NCBI RefSeq assembly: GCF_010015445.1 | Contig: NC_053121.1 | Span: forward strand, 27,161,934 to 27,225,933 | Source: Perca fluviatilis | Lineage: Eukaryota; Chordata; Actinopteri; Perciformes; Percidae | Direction of reading: 5' to 3' | Length of the DNA: 64,000 nt | Part shown: positions 24,400-37,390 of the stretch, piece by piece | How positions within the stretch are numbered: the first letter of the stretch is position 1 | Layout of the letters: each line of letters begins with the position of its first letter | Translations under genes and position numbers: made by a program | Notes under the pieces: generated by a model | Databases searched by the model: none | Told to the model about the DNA's origin: nothing | What the model saw: only the letters and a program-made list of their open reading frames with translations

Positions 24400-26607
24400 A
24401 TTATAGTTTTCATAAGCAATTTGCATCATTTCCATAATGTATTCAATCTCAAACTCTTTGAAGTCATCATCACTTCTCATCATTTCTCCTCAAACAAGCT
24501 GAAGTAGCAAGTTACCTTGTGTCTTTATTTATCTTTTGGCTGCAGAGTTGTTGAAGTCGGGAGGTCTGTCTTCAGCAAGAAAATTAACTCGCACTTGGTA
24601 ATGAGTCACACTTCCATCCAATTAGTTATTCATGAAATTAGCTGTTTGGCAGTGCAGATGGATGTGACTGTTCACACAGCAGTTTTCAAGCTGTCATTGA
24701 GCTGTTTTTGTCGCTTTCTTGCTGTTGGTACTGTATGATAATGATATTTGTCGATTCCTATTAACAGGGAATTTAGCAGCTGCTTGTTGCGAGTTAAAAA
24801 GTTGTAAAGGTTAAAAGTACGGAGAGGCTGATTATTTGATGGTTTCCATATGTGATCATTAATTTTCCATAGTTTAACCCATATGGAGGCTTATGGAGGC
24901 CTCTGCATCAGGAGGTGATTGACTCTTTTGGCCAGAGGCAAAGAGAAGTGATCCTTCAACTCATGCAGTATTCAGCGTATAGGTTTTTCCCTGTGCCCTG
25001 TATTGCTTATATTGGCCTGAGGTTTCCATGAATATTGCACTGTACCATGCTCTATGATAAACTCTATGTTGTGTGCAGTGTATCGCATTACTTCATGAAT
25101 TAGAGATGAAGGTTATGGCAGAGGGATACCTCGCATTCAATGTGGTTCAGATTAAGGATTCACAGATCAGATTTTTTTCTCTGATACTCATTCTGTGTGA
25201 ACTCGGGTATTGGCAATCGATCAGATACAGCATAGTGTTTTTGTTTCTTCTTATCTTAAAATCTTCATATATATTTATTCCAAATTGGTGATTCCAAGCA
25301 AACTATAATGTAAACTGAAAAATAGTTATTAAGCTTTATTATGTTTTGTGTGTGTTTCATCTCATTTGATGCATAACAGTGGAACACAGGTCCATTCATT
25401 AAACATCAGTTATATCATTCTGCATGTCATTTTGCATAAGTGCTCTGTGTTGTGATATCAGTATTGGAAATACATTCTTATTTTTATTATTCAGCCATAT
25501 CCCACAGCTCCCACAACTAGATTTAGTTTTTAGTATTTGCAGTCTTTAGAAATACTGAGTGACTTTTAAATAGATTAATAAATGAAGACGTCTTTGACTA
25601 CATAAGGTCAATTTCCTATGGTTTCATTTCTCTAATATGAAGAAAAGATCCTTTAATCATTAATCTGTATATTATATATAATAGTAAAATTCAGTATGTA
25701 AATTTTACCAGCAGCACTATGTTTACTGCACATAAGTATAACTTGCACACATCATCCTAAATACTCCAATACTATAAACAGCCTGTCAATGAATGCCACA
25801 AGAGAAGTTGTGTCATGATTTTAACTTTTCTCTCTTCACTGCTGGGCTCTCATAAGCTGTCATTGTAAAACCTCTCACATAGTGCGCAGCGAGTATTATA
25901 AATAATAAGCCAATCTGCTGTAGGTGTCAAGTCCTCCTACCTTAATAAATAACTGCTCCAACTGGGCCCCATATCTCACAGTGCTCGCACTTCACAGATT
26001 TTTGTTTGTTTATTTAGGATCCTCATTAGCTTGCACTATTCTGGAATAAATAATAAAACACTTTTACCATAAGCTTTACAAAAAATTATGAATAAACAAT
26101 GCGCCTACCAGCTTTGTAAATCTGACAAAAATAATGCGTATGCATATTTCTGTTTTGTGCGTACACAAAGTTTTAGTTGTGAATCTACGCAATCTACTTT
26201 TATACGTCTGGCCCCTGATATGTAGCAGTTTTAAAGATTTAATCAGCTGAGTGTACATGTAGCTTGAATCACAGTGACGTACTAAGAAGGTCCAACAGCC
26301 AAAAGCAAAATAGTCTTGGATTACACAGCCTCTTCAAAGTAATAATGTAATTATTTTTTCCATTTTGATTATCATGTCAAGTTGGAAGCAGGAACTGTCA
26401 CAGTGAAAGCGGCAGAGACAGGACACTGCTTTTAGATTAATGAGAATACTTCACCACAATAATCTAAATGTTTTATATCAATCAAAAACTCACCGTCTCA
26501 TCCTTCAGTGAATGGTCCAAAAGGGTTAGTTGAGTGAGGTCCTGCATTGGCCAGTGAAGTACATGCTGGCGCATATTCTTACTAGATTACTCAACACAAA
26601 CTAAATA
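24396..26607. other. Non-coding stretch, nothing recognised
   Basis: AT-rich, with no supported exon, RNA gene or definable repeat. Confidence 0.4.
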
Positions 26608-26812
26608 TTTTACTTTAAGGTATCTGCATAAGAGTGACATGAGCCCGTCATGAACGTGTCATAAACATTATAAACAAGTCATAAACGTCTATGACATGGT
26701 TTTTGTCATGACAAGTTATGGTTAGGGTTAGGGTTAGGGTTCATGTGTCATGACAGTGTCATGTGTTCATGACAGTGTCATGTCACTCTTCTGTAGATAC
26801 CTTCAAGTAAAG
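26608..26812. mobile_element. MITE with telomere-like core (about 205 bp)
   Basis: Left end TTTACTTTAAGGTATCTGC is matched in reverse complement at the right end (TTTACTTGAAGGTATCTAC), each followed by AGAGTGACATGA. The interior has repeated GTCATGA blocks and about 22 bases of GGTTAG repeats at 26720-26741. No duplication was resolved and no coding frame is present. Confidence 0.75.
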
Positions 26813-28489
26813 TGTTACCAATATTTCTACTGCTTAACACAATTGTCACAACAAAAAAAGATTAAATGATTGTCATAAACTTCCACAAAATAGATGGATA
26901 CTAATTCTGGAAAGTGCGTTCTTAAAGAAGGATTCAAGTAAATACTTGTGTGGTGTACGTAAAAATAATGACATTGCCCAGCCAAGAGAGGATTGGACAG
27001 GGTGTCAAAGCAGTGAGTTTTTAGTGCTTAGCTGAACTTTGTACTCTTTGTATCGCTTTACCCTGTGGGATTTGACCAATCAATGGTTTCATTCGGTAAT
27101 GTTTTTCAAACCAGCAAAAGAACAAATTCATAACATTTCCAGGGTTTCTTCTCACCTTCACCTGCGTGAACCACAGGGATGCTTGATAGGAGTGACGATA
27201 AAGTGGAGGTACAATCAAAGCTGATTAAGATAATTTGGTAATAGCCATTAGTTTAGGTGATAATTGGTCTCATTATGCTGTTGAGAATTGCAAGAAGGTT
27301 GGTGACTGTACCGGGTAAAATTAAATGTTACATGAGAAAATCACTGGAATTTCTTTTATGAGCATGAAACTGGGGCCAAGTTTTAAACGCAAAATACAAA
27401 AGCAAAACTCACATATCACTTTTTTTTTACTTGGAAAATGTATCATTAGTCTTTAACCACAAGGTGTTATTCTATGTGTGGTGTGTGTAGCTTCTTTGAC
27501 GTATTAAATGGATTGAAATTGAATCATTTGCTTTATTAAGTCTCACGTTGTAATTGGGTTAATTCCCCCGAACACTACTCTGTTTATTTCCCTGTATGGT
27601 GTGTAATTCCCTGATGATCTGTGCATCTCAAATTCATTAGTCAGGGAAATATGACCAAGGGAAATCATTGCGGCAAAGTCCCAGTTAAACGCAGAAAACC
27701 ACAGCATTTTGTTTGATCTGAGCTCAGATCTAGTATTTTCCAACTGTGTGAGACACAAGTATGAAAAGCTATGGGGGGTTGTTGTAAGGGCAAGCTTTCC
27801 TGTCTGGATTTGTTTTTCCACTGAGGGTTATAAGATGTGAATACTTTAGCATCACTATCTCAAGAAATGCATTCACTCTTAAGGATGAGGCAAGGTCATC
27901 TGAGCCATATGCATTACTTTATGGTACAATCGTCCTGCAATACATTGTGCAAATAGCATGCCGAGTTATTCAGGTCCATGGGAAATGTGCCTCTGTGTCC
28001 TCTGGGGAGCAAGAGTGAATGGGAAGATTCAGGATCCGCTCGGCTAGAGAGGGATTACATCCCACAGAGTCTCGTGGGGAGAAAGACACAGATGCTGCAT
28101 TGATCCTGCTGATAAACACTGAATGGCTGGAAGCTTGAGTAAGTGTCAGGTTCCCTAAACGGAAACGCCAAGACAACCCAGACTGAAGTTTGGAGCAGAG
28201 CATGGACGAATTGCAATCCCGCAAAGTGTGGAATTAGTAGAGCTAATGTGTGCTATTTACCAATAATTTGCATAATATTTCCTATGCAGAGTTGAGTTTT
28301 TTAAACATTTTACACAGAACAAAAAACATGATAACTTTTATTTGATTGACAGTATTACATATTTGGGAAAAATAAGGTTTTACAGAAAGTTTAAAGCAGC
28401 AATAATCATTAATTTTATTATAACATTAAATGACAATGTGAAAGGGGTCCCTCGTCGAACCAACAGAGAATTATCACCTAAATCAGCAG
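26813..28489. other. Non-coding stretch, nothing recognised
   Basis: No exon with supported splice sites was found. An 84-codon minus frame at 27970-28224 resembles nothing known. Confidence 0.4.
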
Positions 28490-28745
28490 CTCCCCTTGGC
28501 TTTACAGAGCTTTGTAGTGAGTTTTAGCTTATTGTTTAGCTGTCCAGCCACAACGTCATGTTTTAATTCACTCTCACTGCTCTCATTGTGTTATTTTCAG
28601 CAGCAGGCAGCTGTTTTCAGAAGAAAAAAACTCTAAAAACCCACAGTACACTACCTGCTCAGCACCAAACAGCAGACACAGTTAGAGACTAGCTGGCATT
28701 TAGCAGTTTAAGAGCCAGATATTTCCCTCAGGGGTAGAGAAAAAA
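28490..28745. repeat. Dispersed repeat shared with 55720-55900
   Basis: The blocks ACACAGTTAGA, CATTTAGCAG and AGAGCCAGA occur in the same order and similar spacing here and near 55830-55890. This indicates two diverged copies of one dispersed repeat. The ends are not defined. Confidence 0.5.
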
Positions 28746-31700
28746 ACTGAGCTAAAAGAAGAATAAATATATTACATTCATTCATCAGGTGGGCTCAAAC
28801 ACTTCTCGAAATGAATGATAATGTTTCGCCTGCAGGATGTGTAAATAAGCAACTGTTTGTTTACAAGTTCACTATATCAACCTCAAAGTAAAAAAAAAAA
28901 TCACACAACTGTCAAGACAAACACGGCAGAGGCCAAGACAGTTATGTGACAGACAAAATGCTAAAATGGTCACTTAAGAATGGCGCTGTTGAATTTAAAC
29001 TCTAGATAAAGGAAGGAAGAAATGCTAGGAAGAAATAAACTGCAGTTCATTCTCATGTGATGAGCTGGAACCAGTAAACATTGGCATTTTTCCTTGATAA
29101 ATGACTCAAATGGTAAATTAGTTAGCAATTAATCAATTCATTGTGTCAGCACTAATCAATTCACAACAATAGAGATTTCATCATTAATTCTATTGTTGAT
29201 CAACATTATATATCCTGGTCATTTTCAGCCAGGATAATCACACCGTAAATTGTTTTTATAGCAGTGCTTGCCTTAAAGCAGCACTATAAAAGACAAAAAC
29301 CACCTGAAGGACACAGTGAGGGACCTTCACAGTGGTCACCAAGTGGAACAAGACCCTCCTGACCACACAGGAGAGGACTCTTTATGGACAAGACAGGCCG
29401 CTGCACAGCAGAGGAAACGAGACGATCTCACCCCTACTCTCTGATTTGCGCAGCGTGAAATGACTGTCCTGTTTGTAAGAACAGGAACGGTGGCCACCCA
29501 TCAGGTAGGGACTGCGGAGAGGGGTCCAAGAGGCCCTCATGAATTAAGGGTACATTCATAGAGTCTCCGGGGAGGTCCGCTGATTGCCTGCAGCACTACT
29601 AATTGATTTAGTGCAAGGTTGAAGCCTGAGTGACAGAGGCTAAAGGGAGGAATTTCCTGTTTCTGCATCTATAATTCAGTGGTTTCCTGTGTGTGTGAGA
29701 GTGTGTGTGCTTGTCTTAAAAAAATTGAGTATACACATTTATTAATTCACATGTGCCTAAATATCTGCCTTATACTGTAAAGTGCACTTTGGTCAACTGT
29801 TGTTGTTTTTAAATGTGCTCTATAAATAAATAAATTTGAATGTGTGATATTAGACTTTAAATGGTATGTTATTTAATTCTACTGATTATGTGGATATTGT
29901 TACAATAATCCTTTTATACATTTAAAATATCAATGTTGAATCTGGTACATTTGCATTCAAACAAGTGCGTCTTTAAAAGGCAGAAGCTTTATATTTTTTA
30001 GCCTGCTTTTAGGTAACTATTTTTAACTATTACTTTCACCTGACAATTTGTGTGTGTTTCATTACTTTTAGCTGTCTATTTGAACCATGTATCTATTACT
30101 TTTTGGTAATTGTTTAGACATCTCTGCTAGCTTGCCTGTTTGCTTGCTAACTAGTTTTCACATACGTTCATTCACTACATGTTTAGGTGTTACAACTTTC
30201 TATTTTTTCAGACTGCAATTCTGCAATTTTTGCAAAATTCTGAAGTATATGAAGAGGTATAAGTTAACCTGGTTGGGAATGTTGGCCTGTACATTGCTTG
30301 CTAATCCATAATGGTGGGTGATGCTGTGTTTATGTGTGCTCGTCTCTAAACTGGAGCTGTGTTGTCAGGTATGCAAGCTGTCCAAACCAGCAGTCTGCCA
30401 ACACGCCCCGCTACGCTGTGCCTTTGAAGGTCTGGTGGATTTCCCTCTGGTGTCTCAAGACTCTTCAACAAGCCACACAAACAGACCGCCAGCTTCATGA
30501 GAGAGGCCTTTGTTTTTGTTCTCTTCCTTTACAATGCTCGAGCCGTCCCATTACATTTAAACAAACAAACCATTGTTGTAAATCTGTTATTCAATTCTTG
30601 CAGTTAGCAGATGAGGATGGACCATCATCTGAGACATGGCTATTAGAATAAGGTAATAGCTAAAAAGGGTTTTTCACAGATCCCAGAAATAATTTAGTTT
30701 AAGCAGAAATGACTCATATAAACCTAAAACCCATTTCAGAGTGCATTTTAGAGTTATTTTTTGTAAAGACAGAAAGTGGGTCCTCTTTTACTTAGTATGT
30801 GAAACAATTTCATGTTGAGAGCACCTTGCTTAAGGCTACAATGGCCCCTAACTCCCAAGTATTTGAAATAACCCCAAGTCACCATCTTCATAACTTGTGA
30901 ACTCATGCAGAAGGAGGAGAGGAAAGACATGGAGCAGGTTATTTGCTCTCTGAAACAGAGAAGGTGTATTCCATATCAACATGCAAAACTTTCACAGAGA
31001 ACAAGAGAGACTGGATCAGCCCAGGATTTCAAACAGCCCGAAGCAACCTGAGCATCTCTCACTCAACCCCACAAAGTATCGCCCCTCCTTCCCTTCAAAA
31101 AAAAAAATTACTTCCCACACATTAAAGAGAAACATCTGTCACTTCAGGGGCCTTCATCCCATGTCACACTAAACAGGTTTATGTTAACAAAATGCTAAAT
31201 GTCTCCTGAGGAACCTCTGCAGAATTACGGTGTTGGGTATGGGATTTGTTGGGTGGAACTCTACCACAGAGGTTCAGACCTTAATCACATTTCCAGCTTG
31301 TGCTTGGAGCCAACTTTCCGTCTTGGTGGATTTTGCACCTCTAAGCTCAATCATGATACTTTTTGGAACGATTCAGATTCAGACAACGGGGGCCTTCACA
31401 GGCACATCCATCTGGGGAACAAGACAGTCAGTGCGTCATAGAAGCACCTGATGCATCAATTCATCTGGGCTGGACTTGTCTGTGGAGGAATGTGTGTACG
31501 AAACTAAACACTGGGTTGTCTGGAAAAGTCTGGGTAGTTCGTGGCACACAGGTGTTCTTGTTGTGGGCTATGAAAATGGTCCCATTTAAATGTTTTATCT
31601 GTTCATTTCGTGAACAGAAGTTAGATGTAATAGGAAGCCAGTGCTAGATAATATGCTTTTTGTTTGTTCCATCCAACCACTACGTTGCTTAGTAATTAGA

Positions 31701-32039
31701 TGATGTCCTGAGGTGATATTGATGACTAACAATATATTCTCCAATAAAAGAGGCCCTGCCTGTAGCACACGGCTTAGGATGTGCAATAAAGTCAGATAAT
31801 TATTTGTTTATCCATAATATTTGATGATGCACTACACTGAAAATAATTTAAAGGTGAACCTTTGCATACCAAATGTTGTTTTTGTGTGGATAAAGGTCTT
31901 TATTAATCAATTGCAAATTACAAATGTGGATATAACATCACATGTATGAAGAAAATGCTCACTGGGTTATCAAGACTGTCCTCACCCGAAAACATCCCCG
32001 TAAGTCGATTGCTCAAGCTGCAATTATGACCCATATTTA
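28746..32039. other. Non-coding stretch, nothing recognised
   Basis: No supported gene. A short A/T-rich tail at about 29795-29840 (GCTCTATAAATAAATAAA) resembles the end of a dispersed fish repeat also seen at 50878-50946. Confidence 0.4.
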
Positions 32040-32600
32040 CGTTTATAATGGCGGTGCCCTCTAGTGGCTGTATTAAATATAATGGGAGCAAAGCAGGAAG
32101 TAAAGTGACCCCTTAGGTGAAAGGTACAAGGGTGCCAAACTACGTTTAAGGAGGCAGGCTGGAGTGGTGGATGGGTGACTGTGACCCAGGAGACCAGGGT
32201 TCATGTCTCGTTTGAAAATAAAAGTAAATGGTGAAGTTTTTTATTTTAAGGAACAAATGGAACTACATCAGCGTAACAACTGTACTGGGGTGCATTCAGC
32301 CCCGACAAAACATAGCAAAACACTAATTTAGACTGAAACGGCTGTGTGCGAAAACATGCCCCAGATGTTTTAACCCAAATCACAACCTTTTTTTAAACCT
32401 AACCAAGTAGTTTTTGTGCTTAATCATAACCAAAGTATAACAGTTTCACAACGTTAACGCTGTGTTTAAAACTGTGACAGGTACGTTTAGATATGAGGAT
32501 GGAAAACACTCCTGTGGGTCATATTTTTACCACCACTAGGGGCGATAATTTAGGAAACGCTCCTATGGCTTGTATTATGGTAGGAATAAAGACCTATGTG
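32040..32600. repeat. Probable dispersed repeat
   Basis: The segment carries blocks typical of fish interspersed repeats, including GTGCCCTCTAGTGGC, a tRNA-B-box-like GGTTCATGTCTCG, and CACCACTAGGGGCG near its right end. No clean termini or duplication were identified, so the class is open. Confidence 0.35.
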
Positions 32601-33118
32601 GCCATATGGTTTGGAGGACTTGTTGGAGTTATCTTACCCTGAAAGCATAATGAAGGGGCCTTGTGAAACCAATGCTCCTATGTGGTCTTTTTATGTGTAA
32701 TCAATGGAAATTGTGAGGAACTCGAATAACGACACAAAGCATTAGGCATGGGCTTCCTTTCCGCCCCAACCCCCCCCCCCCCACATGATGGTCAAAGCGT
32801 GTCCTGAGGGTATATGTTAATGACAGAGGGAGGGAGGGGGCTCACTTTCACACGAAGGCCATTTCATTTGGGATGGAGCAGTGAAAATTTGCGGATGAAG
32901 GATCCTTTTCTTTTGAATTCAAATATGGAGACCATAAATCTTGAAAGGGTTACTTAACAGAGGCCCTTGCTACCTGCAGGCATTTTCATCAGAGATTGAT
33001 TGGAAGACAAAATTCTCACGGGGCCAATGTTTTAATCAATGTGAAAGCCCAAAGCATAACATAACAAGTCTTTCCAGTCAACATTTACAGATTCTGCATC
33101 TTTTGTTCATGACACTTC
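32601..33118. other. Non-coding stretch, nothing recognised
   Basis: Contains a C run at about 32769-32782. No other feature was recognised. Confidence 0.4.
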
Positions 33119-33582
33119 AACTACAACTGATAATTTGATTAATCCATTAGTAAATGGACTAATATATTTATTATAACCAATCAATGATTTAATTTATTTT
33201 TCAAATTATAAAAATAATAGTTTCATCTTCTCAAATATAATGATCTGGGGATTTTCTTTGTTTTTTATGATAGTAAACAAAACATATTTTGATTTTGGCC
33301 AGTTTAAATATGTACATTGGGCTATGCGAAATTATGAGGAGCATTTTTCTAAATTTTCTGATATTTTACACACAATATATAATCCTGCATTTAGCTTTTA
33401 GCTATATCTACTTGATTTGCACTAATACATCACTGGGAACCACCATTGTACAGTGTATATTCACTACATATTAGAGGTATGGTTCTATGTTTCGTGTCTA
33501 TACTCAGTGTATATTAATTCATTGATTAATCAAGAAAATAACTAGTAGATTAATCAATAATGAAAATAATTAGTTGCCCTAA
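33119..33582 (-). repeat. Diverged copy of AATCGATTAATC-type repeat
   Basis: Its ends carry the repeated GATTAATC and TAATTAGTTG blocks found, better preserved, at 48523-48880. This copy is reverse-oriented and eroded in the middle. Confidence 0.4.
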
Positions 33583-33945
33583 TTCTGACTGCACAACAGG
33601 GTTCACATTTTTTAGGTTAAAAGCAGGTACTACTGAAAATATAATTAATTAATTACGACTCTGCTTGTGTTACTGGCAGCAGTTAAAGCATTGTTTGTCA
33701 CCAAAAAAAAAAAGAACGTCTTATCCACTTGTTAGACTTATTTTTAAATCAACACCCAAAATAATTTCTTCTCTAATTATTATACATTGCTGTATATTAA
33801 AGTGCCCATATTATGAAAAAAACACTTTTTCTGGGATTTGGGGTGTTATTTTGTGTCTCTGGTGCTTCCACACACATACAAGCTTTGAAAAAAATCCATC
33901 CATGCTGTTTTGAGTGAGATACGGTTTCTGAATGTGTACTGCCTA

Positions 33946-34353
33946 TGGCGCTTTTCCATTACATAGTACCGGCTCGACTCGCCTCGACTCTACTCGCCTT
34001 TTTTGGTTTTCCATTACGAAAAAAAGTACCTGGTACCTGCTAACGGGTACTTTTTTTAGTACCACCTCAGTCGAGGTTCCAAGCAAGCTGAGGCGATACT
34101 AAAAGGTGACGTAAAAACCTGCAGACTACAGATTGGTCGGAAAGAATCATCACTGATCAATGCGTCATCATTGCTAGCGACAGATGGGGGTGTCCTGAAC
34201 CAACCCAGCATGTTTAAATAGTTTAGCCAGCTGTGGTTGTTTGCTGCCTCCAGCTTCTTTTCTTGGTCCTACAGAGGCTCCATGCAGAGCTTTCTCCGTA
34301 GCATACAAGTGGCCTGATGTTTATACTTCTCCGCTGGTGTGTGCGACGAGCTG

Positions 34354-34444
<91 letters not shown>

Positions 34445-35447
34445 GAGTGGGTGATAGAGCAAGGGAGAAGTGAGAGAGTGACTAGATTGGTGATTAGCTC
34501 CGGAGCGAGAAGTGACTCTAGTCATATAGTGAGAGAAACAAAGTGTCTCCTCTGTTCTTTCTGACCATGGTGGGAAATATGGAGCAGTAAAAGTTAACTC
34601 TCTCCTTGATTTCATGTTGTTTATGGAGAAAGAGAACCAGGAAATGAGTCGGGGGAAATGTTAACGCTACCAGGCCACGCCAAAGGCGGTCTACGGAAAG
34701 CCATTCCACTCCCTATTCAGCCCCATTGTACCGGATTTTGGTTGCAGTTCCACCAGAGTTCCACTGGGGGTGATCGCAGTCCAGTGCAAAATGAATGGGA
34801 CTCTATGGAGCTAGACGGCTAAATTTGTCTCTTTCACCTGATTGTCGTTGAGAAACGTCAGATTTGATTGTAGTTTTTGCAAGTTCAACATGGGTTATAG
34901 GTCGAAAGTTGAATGAACGAGTACTTATGTCCTTTAGTTTTCTTACAGGGTGAGTCGTTGTAGCCCATAACACGCTAGCATTCTGCTAATGAATGCTGAT
35001 TGGTCAGTGAAGGAGTGATTACGATCGGAGATCCCGCTTGACGGCATCCGAAGAGATGCCTGAATATCAGTGAATATTTCGGTGTGGTCTTTAAAACATC
35101 AGCAAACCTCTTTCTAGCACATGTATTAACAGGGAGAGCCTTACCTGTTAGCTGTGTTGTCCATGCCTCGAGAGAACAAAGGAAGCGACTCAGAGCTTGC
35201 CGTAAAGCAGTATCTCTGGCCGTATATGTGTATGACGTCATTGACATTTTAAAAGGCTTTTTAGAACAAAAAAGTGACTTTAAAAAAATCTTCCTATATT
35301 AGAAATTCTTTGGCCACGCCCACGGCAGTCGCTATGAAGACCAGCCACACTGAGGTGGTACTAAAATCTGCAATGGAAAGCGGACACACAGTGCATCGAG
35401 TTGAGTCGAGGCGAGTAGAGCAGGTACCATGTAATGGAAAAACGCCA
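33946..35447. mobile_element. TIR element inserted in family A copy 2 (1502 bp)
   Basis: The left end TGGCGCTTTTCCATTACA, running on through GTACC and CTCGCCTCGACT, is matched in reverse complement at the right end. The inverted repeats are about 50 bp. Flanks are CTA and TTA, consistent with a 2-3 bp target duplication of the PIF/Harbinger or mariner kind, but this is not certain. No transposase frame was recognised. A (TG)n array lies inside. The insertion is later than the family A copy it splits. Confidence 0.75.
34356..34442. repeat. (TG)n microsatellite
   Basis: About 40 TG units inside the 1.5-kb TIR element. Open frames of 107 and 130 codons across it are artefacts of the repeat. Confidence 0.95.
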
Positions 35448-35888
35448 TTAGTTTCCTGGTGAGCTGTTCAAAATCGGCCCGGCTTGTGACGTCACAATCC
35501 GAAACGAGCTGGCTAACCACAACCGTTAGCTTGTAGCGTTAGCGTTAGCATGCTAACACTAATGCTAGCATGCTACCTCGTTCTCAATAGCAAAGCACTG
35601 CTACAACAAACACACAAGTTCACCATAATCTACAAAAGAACTACTTACATGTGCGCCCTCATTTAGAAGTCTCCCAGCTAATCCTGCCTTGTAACTGACC
35701 GAAGTTGGAGAAACAGGCTTTCTTTTACTGTCTCTAGAGTTAGCTAGCTGACATGATCTACATCTGAGCTACTGCGCATGTGCGAGTGCAATCAAAGATA
35801 GTACAGAAGAAGAAGAACAACAACCTTGGTACCTCTGGTACAACCTTAAAATACAGTTATGAACCTGAAAATGAGCATAATATGGGCG

Positions 35889-37000
35889 CTTTAAAAAAAT
35901 TGGCTTTGTATGAAAAGATTCCTCTTGTAATTGGTTCAAGAATGTGACCTTTTGCACAATAAACAGTCCGTCAACCAGCTGCCCACAGGGTGTGAAAGCA
36001 GCTCTTGATATTGAAAAGTGTCTTATCTAGCAAAGCTATCTCGCTAGCATGCTTATCATTCTGACTAGCAAGAATAAGCTTCACATAATTGGATACAGTT
36101 GCTTCTTTCGCAACCCTGACTTTGAAATGCCACAGCTAAAAGAAAGCATTAGCCTCATCCTGCAAGGATGTGTTGAATGTCCTGCAAGAGATGTGAAAAT
36201 GAGATAGCGAGAGATAAAGCTGAATAGCCAGTGTTTCAAATGCCTCATTTGCACTACATGAGTCAGACCATGTTTGGTCTCAGTGGGAATGTCTGGCTTG
36301 ACCTTAGAGAAAGAATTCATCTAGGCATTCGCAGTTGATCACAGTTAACCTCTTTCACTTATAGCACAATGGTCTTATTTTAATTGTCCAAGCCTCAAAC
36401 TGGGAGGTTTGTAAAAATTAAATGTATACATGTCCTGGAGGTCTGAAACCACAAAGGGGAGGGAAAGAAAAGAACAAAAACTAAACTACCCATCCAAGAA
36501 TGGAAAACCCACAGCCCCTCTGTGTGCTTGTGCTTTCGAAAAAGAATTCAGACACAGGACCCTGAATAAGTAGTCGCATCACCGGTCAAATGCACTTCAG
36601 TACGTACGTCAGAATGTGAACACATTAATACTGAACGGATAATGATTGTTTCTCTTTTGTGGTCTTTTAATATGTTTTTATTGAGGAAGTAACTGTGTAT
36701 CACAGTTGAGAAACGTCACCTATAAGGAGAGCTCTGCTGCTAAAAAGCTACTGATTCAGTCAGTGACCATGGTGATTCAGTATAATTGCTTCAAAGATTT
36801 GTTGATAGAGATTCATTCGTACATGTGCTGAATTTCTCTATGTGTTTGAGCTTTATGCTAACGTCAGCATGCTAACATGCTGGTGTTTAGCAGGTATAAT
36901 GTTCACCATGTTCCCTATCTTGGTTTAAATGTGTTAAAATGCTTACATAGCTAACTAAGTTTTGCAGGTATTTGGTCAGAAAATAGGAAAAATGAAAATG
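35889..37000. other. Non-coding stretch, nothing recognised
   Basis: No supported exon. The last 130 bases (GCTAACATGCTGGTGTTTAG) lead into the tandem repeat that follows. Confidence 0.4.
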
Positions 37001-37390
37001 TTGACCTGATGATTGGGCTAGAGGAAAAGCCAGGGGATCGCATATTACAAATAATCCTTAGGGAATGTGTGTACCAAATTCAATAGCAATCCATCCAATA
37101 GTTGTTGTCAAACCATAAACCTCAACCTCATGGTGGTGTTAAAGGAAAAGTAAGGGAATCACCAAATCAGTAGGATTCATCCTCTGGGGACTATGAATGT
37201 CTGTACAAAATGTTGTGCAAATCCATCATGTAGATTGAGATATTTACGATGAGAAGCCTTTGACCTGCTGGTGGCACTAGAGAAAAAGTCAGAGAGTGAA
37301 CGAAATCATGAGGCATCATCCTCAGAGGATGATTAATGCCTGTACTAAATTTCACGCCCATTCATATTTGATGAGATATTTTAGTCTGGA
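37001..37390. repeat. Degenerate tandem repeat, three units of 120-140 bp
   Basis: Units start near 37001, 37123 and 37261. Each has the same order of blocks: CTAGAGGAAAAG-like, a CATCCTC..GG.GA.. block, TGTGTACCAAAT/TGTCTGTACAAAAT/TGCCTGTACTAAAT, and a GAGATATTT-like end. The units are diverged from each other. The sequence type is common in percomorph genomes. Confidence 0.65.

Larger units (their letters stand above)
33801..35888 (-). mobile_element. Family A element, copy 2, interrupted
   Basis: The two halves of a reverse-oriented family A copy lie at 33801-33945 and 35448-35888. Joined, they follow the order of the intact copy at 13686-14314. The outer ends GCCCATATTATGA and CATAATATGGGC are present. 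The break falls within the block TGAATGTGTACTGCCT / GTTTCCTGGTGAGC, where an element of 1.5 kb is inserted. Confidence 0.75.

Noticed and set aside
34223..34615. 130-codon minus-strand frame rich in Thr-His
   Set aside because: Produced by the TG microsatellite; not a gene.
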